NCBI GenBank assembly: GCA_030669775.1
Contig: DAOVCZ010000106.1
Coordinates: 1-6,738 of the forward strand
Source: Chloroflexota bacterium
GTDB taxonomy: Bacteria > Chloroflexota > Anaerolineae > Anaerolineales > UBA4823
DNA length: 6,738 nt
Direction of reading: 5' to 3'
Shown here: in pieces, positions 6,385 to 6,738 of the stretch
How the letters are laid out: each line of letters opens with the position of its first letter
How positions within the stretch are numbered: the stretch's first letter is position 1
Notes under the pieces: generated by a model
Told to the model about the DNA's origin: nothing
Database searches by the model: none
What the model saw: the letters and a program-made list of their open reading frames with translations, nothing else
Translations under genes and position numbers: made by a program

Positions 6385-6421
6385 TTACGATTGCGCTGTC
6401 CGCGCTTCGATGTGCGTGCCG

Positions 6422-6738
6422 ATGTTTTTCATCGCGGTTGAAATTGGTGGTCAGCTGTTTGTTTACGGGGGTACAGTTATTGATTATCCGTTAATGGGAT
6501 TTGGGAAAGATGAAATCCTGAACACTCTAGGACTAGCCTTTGCCAGTTCATCTTCAGTGGCTGCTGGGGATAATGAAGATACAGGATTCGGCTATCACCA
6601 ACCCACGCATTATGTTCGCCGTTTGATGACTGTGCTGGAAAGAGGACAAATCCCATTGCTTGAATTGTATGGCACCCTAAAAGAAAATACGATTTTGATT
6701 GATACAGGAGACATCAGCTCCCTGCATTTTATGCTCAG
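6422..6738 (+). CDS. Partial unrecognised coding frame running off the right edge
   Basis: A plus-strand frame is open from 6338 (just after a TAG at 6335-6337) to the window end, at least 133 codons. From about 6440 it reads like real protein: VEIGGQLFVYGGTVIDYPL, GFGKDEILNTLGLAF, DNEDTGFGYHQPTHYVRRL and ERGQIPLLELYGTL. The opposite strand in this part is interrupted by stops in the two frames I followed. The true start is unclear: ATG 6422 and ATG 6494 both lack a ribosome binding site, and the frame upstream of about 6384 only overlaps the DUF2252 remnant in antisense. The gene may therefore be 5'-truncated at the same junction that cut DUF2252. There is no signal peptide or clear membrane segment in the visible part. 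I do not recognise a family and assign no function. Confidence 0.5.
   Translation, partial: MFFIAVEIGGQLFVYGGTVIDYPLMGFGKDEILNTLGLAFASSSSVAAGDNEDTGFGYHQPTHYVRRLMTVLERGQIPLLELYGTLKENTILIDTGDISSLHFML

Noticed and set aside
6375..6480. Transposase fragment on the minus strand near the junction
   Set aside because: A frame containing NFNRDEKHRHAHRSADSAIV looked unusual, but I could not match it to any transposase family and no terminal inverted repeats are present.
5127..6738. Integrative element bounded by a duplicated tRNA-Asp 3' end
   Set aside because: I looked for a repeat of the T-arm/acceptor sequence to the right of the tRNA and found only a short CGAATC match near 5576. No integrase gene is visible. 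An attachment site could still lie beyond the window.

Overview
The window looks like chromosomal DNA from a bacterium of moderate to low G+C content. It has one long RelA/SpoT-type (p)ppGpp enzyme, a Gram-positive-style partner-switching set (PP2C phosphatase, STAS protein, RsbW-like kinase) and a tRNA gene without an encoded CCA end. A Chloroflexota (Anaerolineae-like) source would fit this mix, but that is an inference from general gene style; no marker here settles it.

Layout: (1) Positions 1-2002, minus strand: the first 667 codons of a bifunctional-type Rel protein that runs off the left edge; only the C-terminal ACT part should be missing. (2) Positions 2003-2119: a short divergent promoter region. 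(3) Positions 2120-4213, plus strand: a seven-helix membrane protein with a GAF-like linker region and a C-terminal SpoIIE/RsbU-type phosphatase domain. (4) Positions 4226-5007, minus strand: a two-gene operon of a STAS anti-sigma-antagonist-like protein followed by an RsbW/SpoIIAB-like kinase, convergent with the phosphatase. (5) Positions 5008-5200: divergent promoters and tRNA-Asp(GTC). (6) Positions 5201-5541: mostly non-coding, with a terminator-like hairpin and one weak small ORF. (7) Positions 5542 to about 6384, minus strand: a decayed DUF2252-family gene that has lost its N-terminal part and carries in-frame stops. It is visibly richer in G+C than its surroundings. (8) About 6422-6738, plus strand: a partial, unrecognised coding frame running off the right edge.

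How it fits together: the phosphatase, STAS protein and kinase are the three classic parts of a partner-switching circuit. In known systems the kinase phosphorylates the STAS protein on a serine and the phosphatase reverses this in response to a signal, which frees or captures the kinase's target. No sigma factor or other target is visible here, so the output is unknown. The (p)ppGpp enzyme next door makes this a small stress-signalling neighbourhood, although rel and the phosphatase gene are divergently transcribed and need not be co-regulated. The right-hand 1.2 kb, just past the tRNA gene, looks like an accessory region that was acquired or rearranged and is now decaying. I did not find a convincing entirely new system. 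The most unusual points are the residue combination in Rel, the variant STAS phosphosite region, the sensor architecture of the phosphatase, and the broken DUF2252 gene beside the tRNA.
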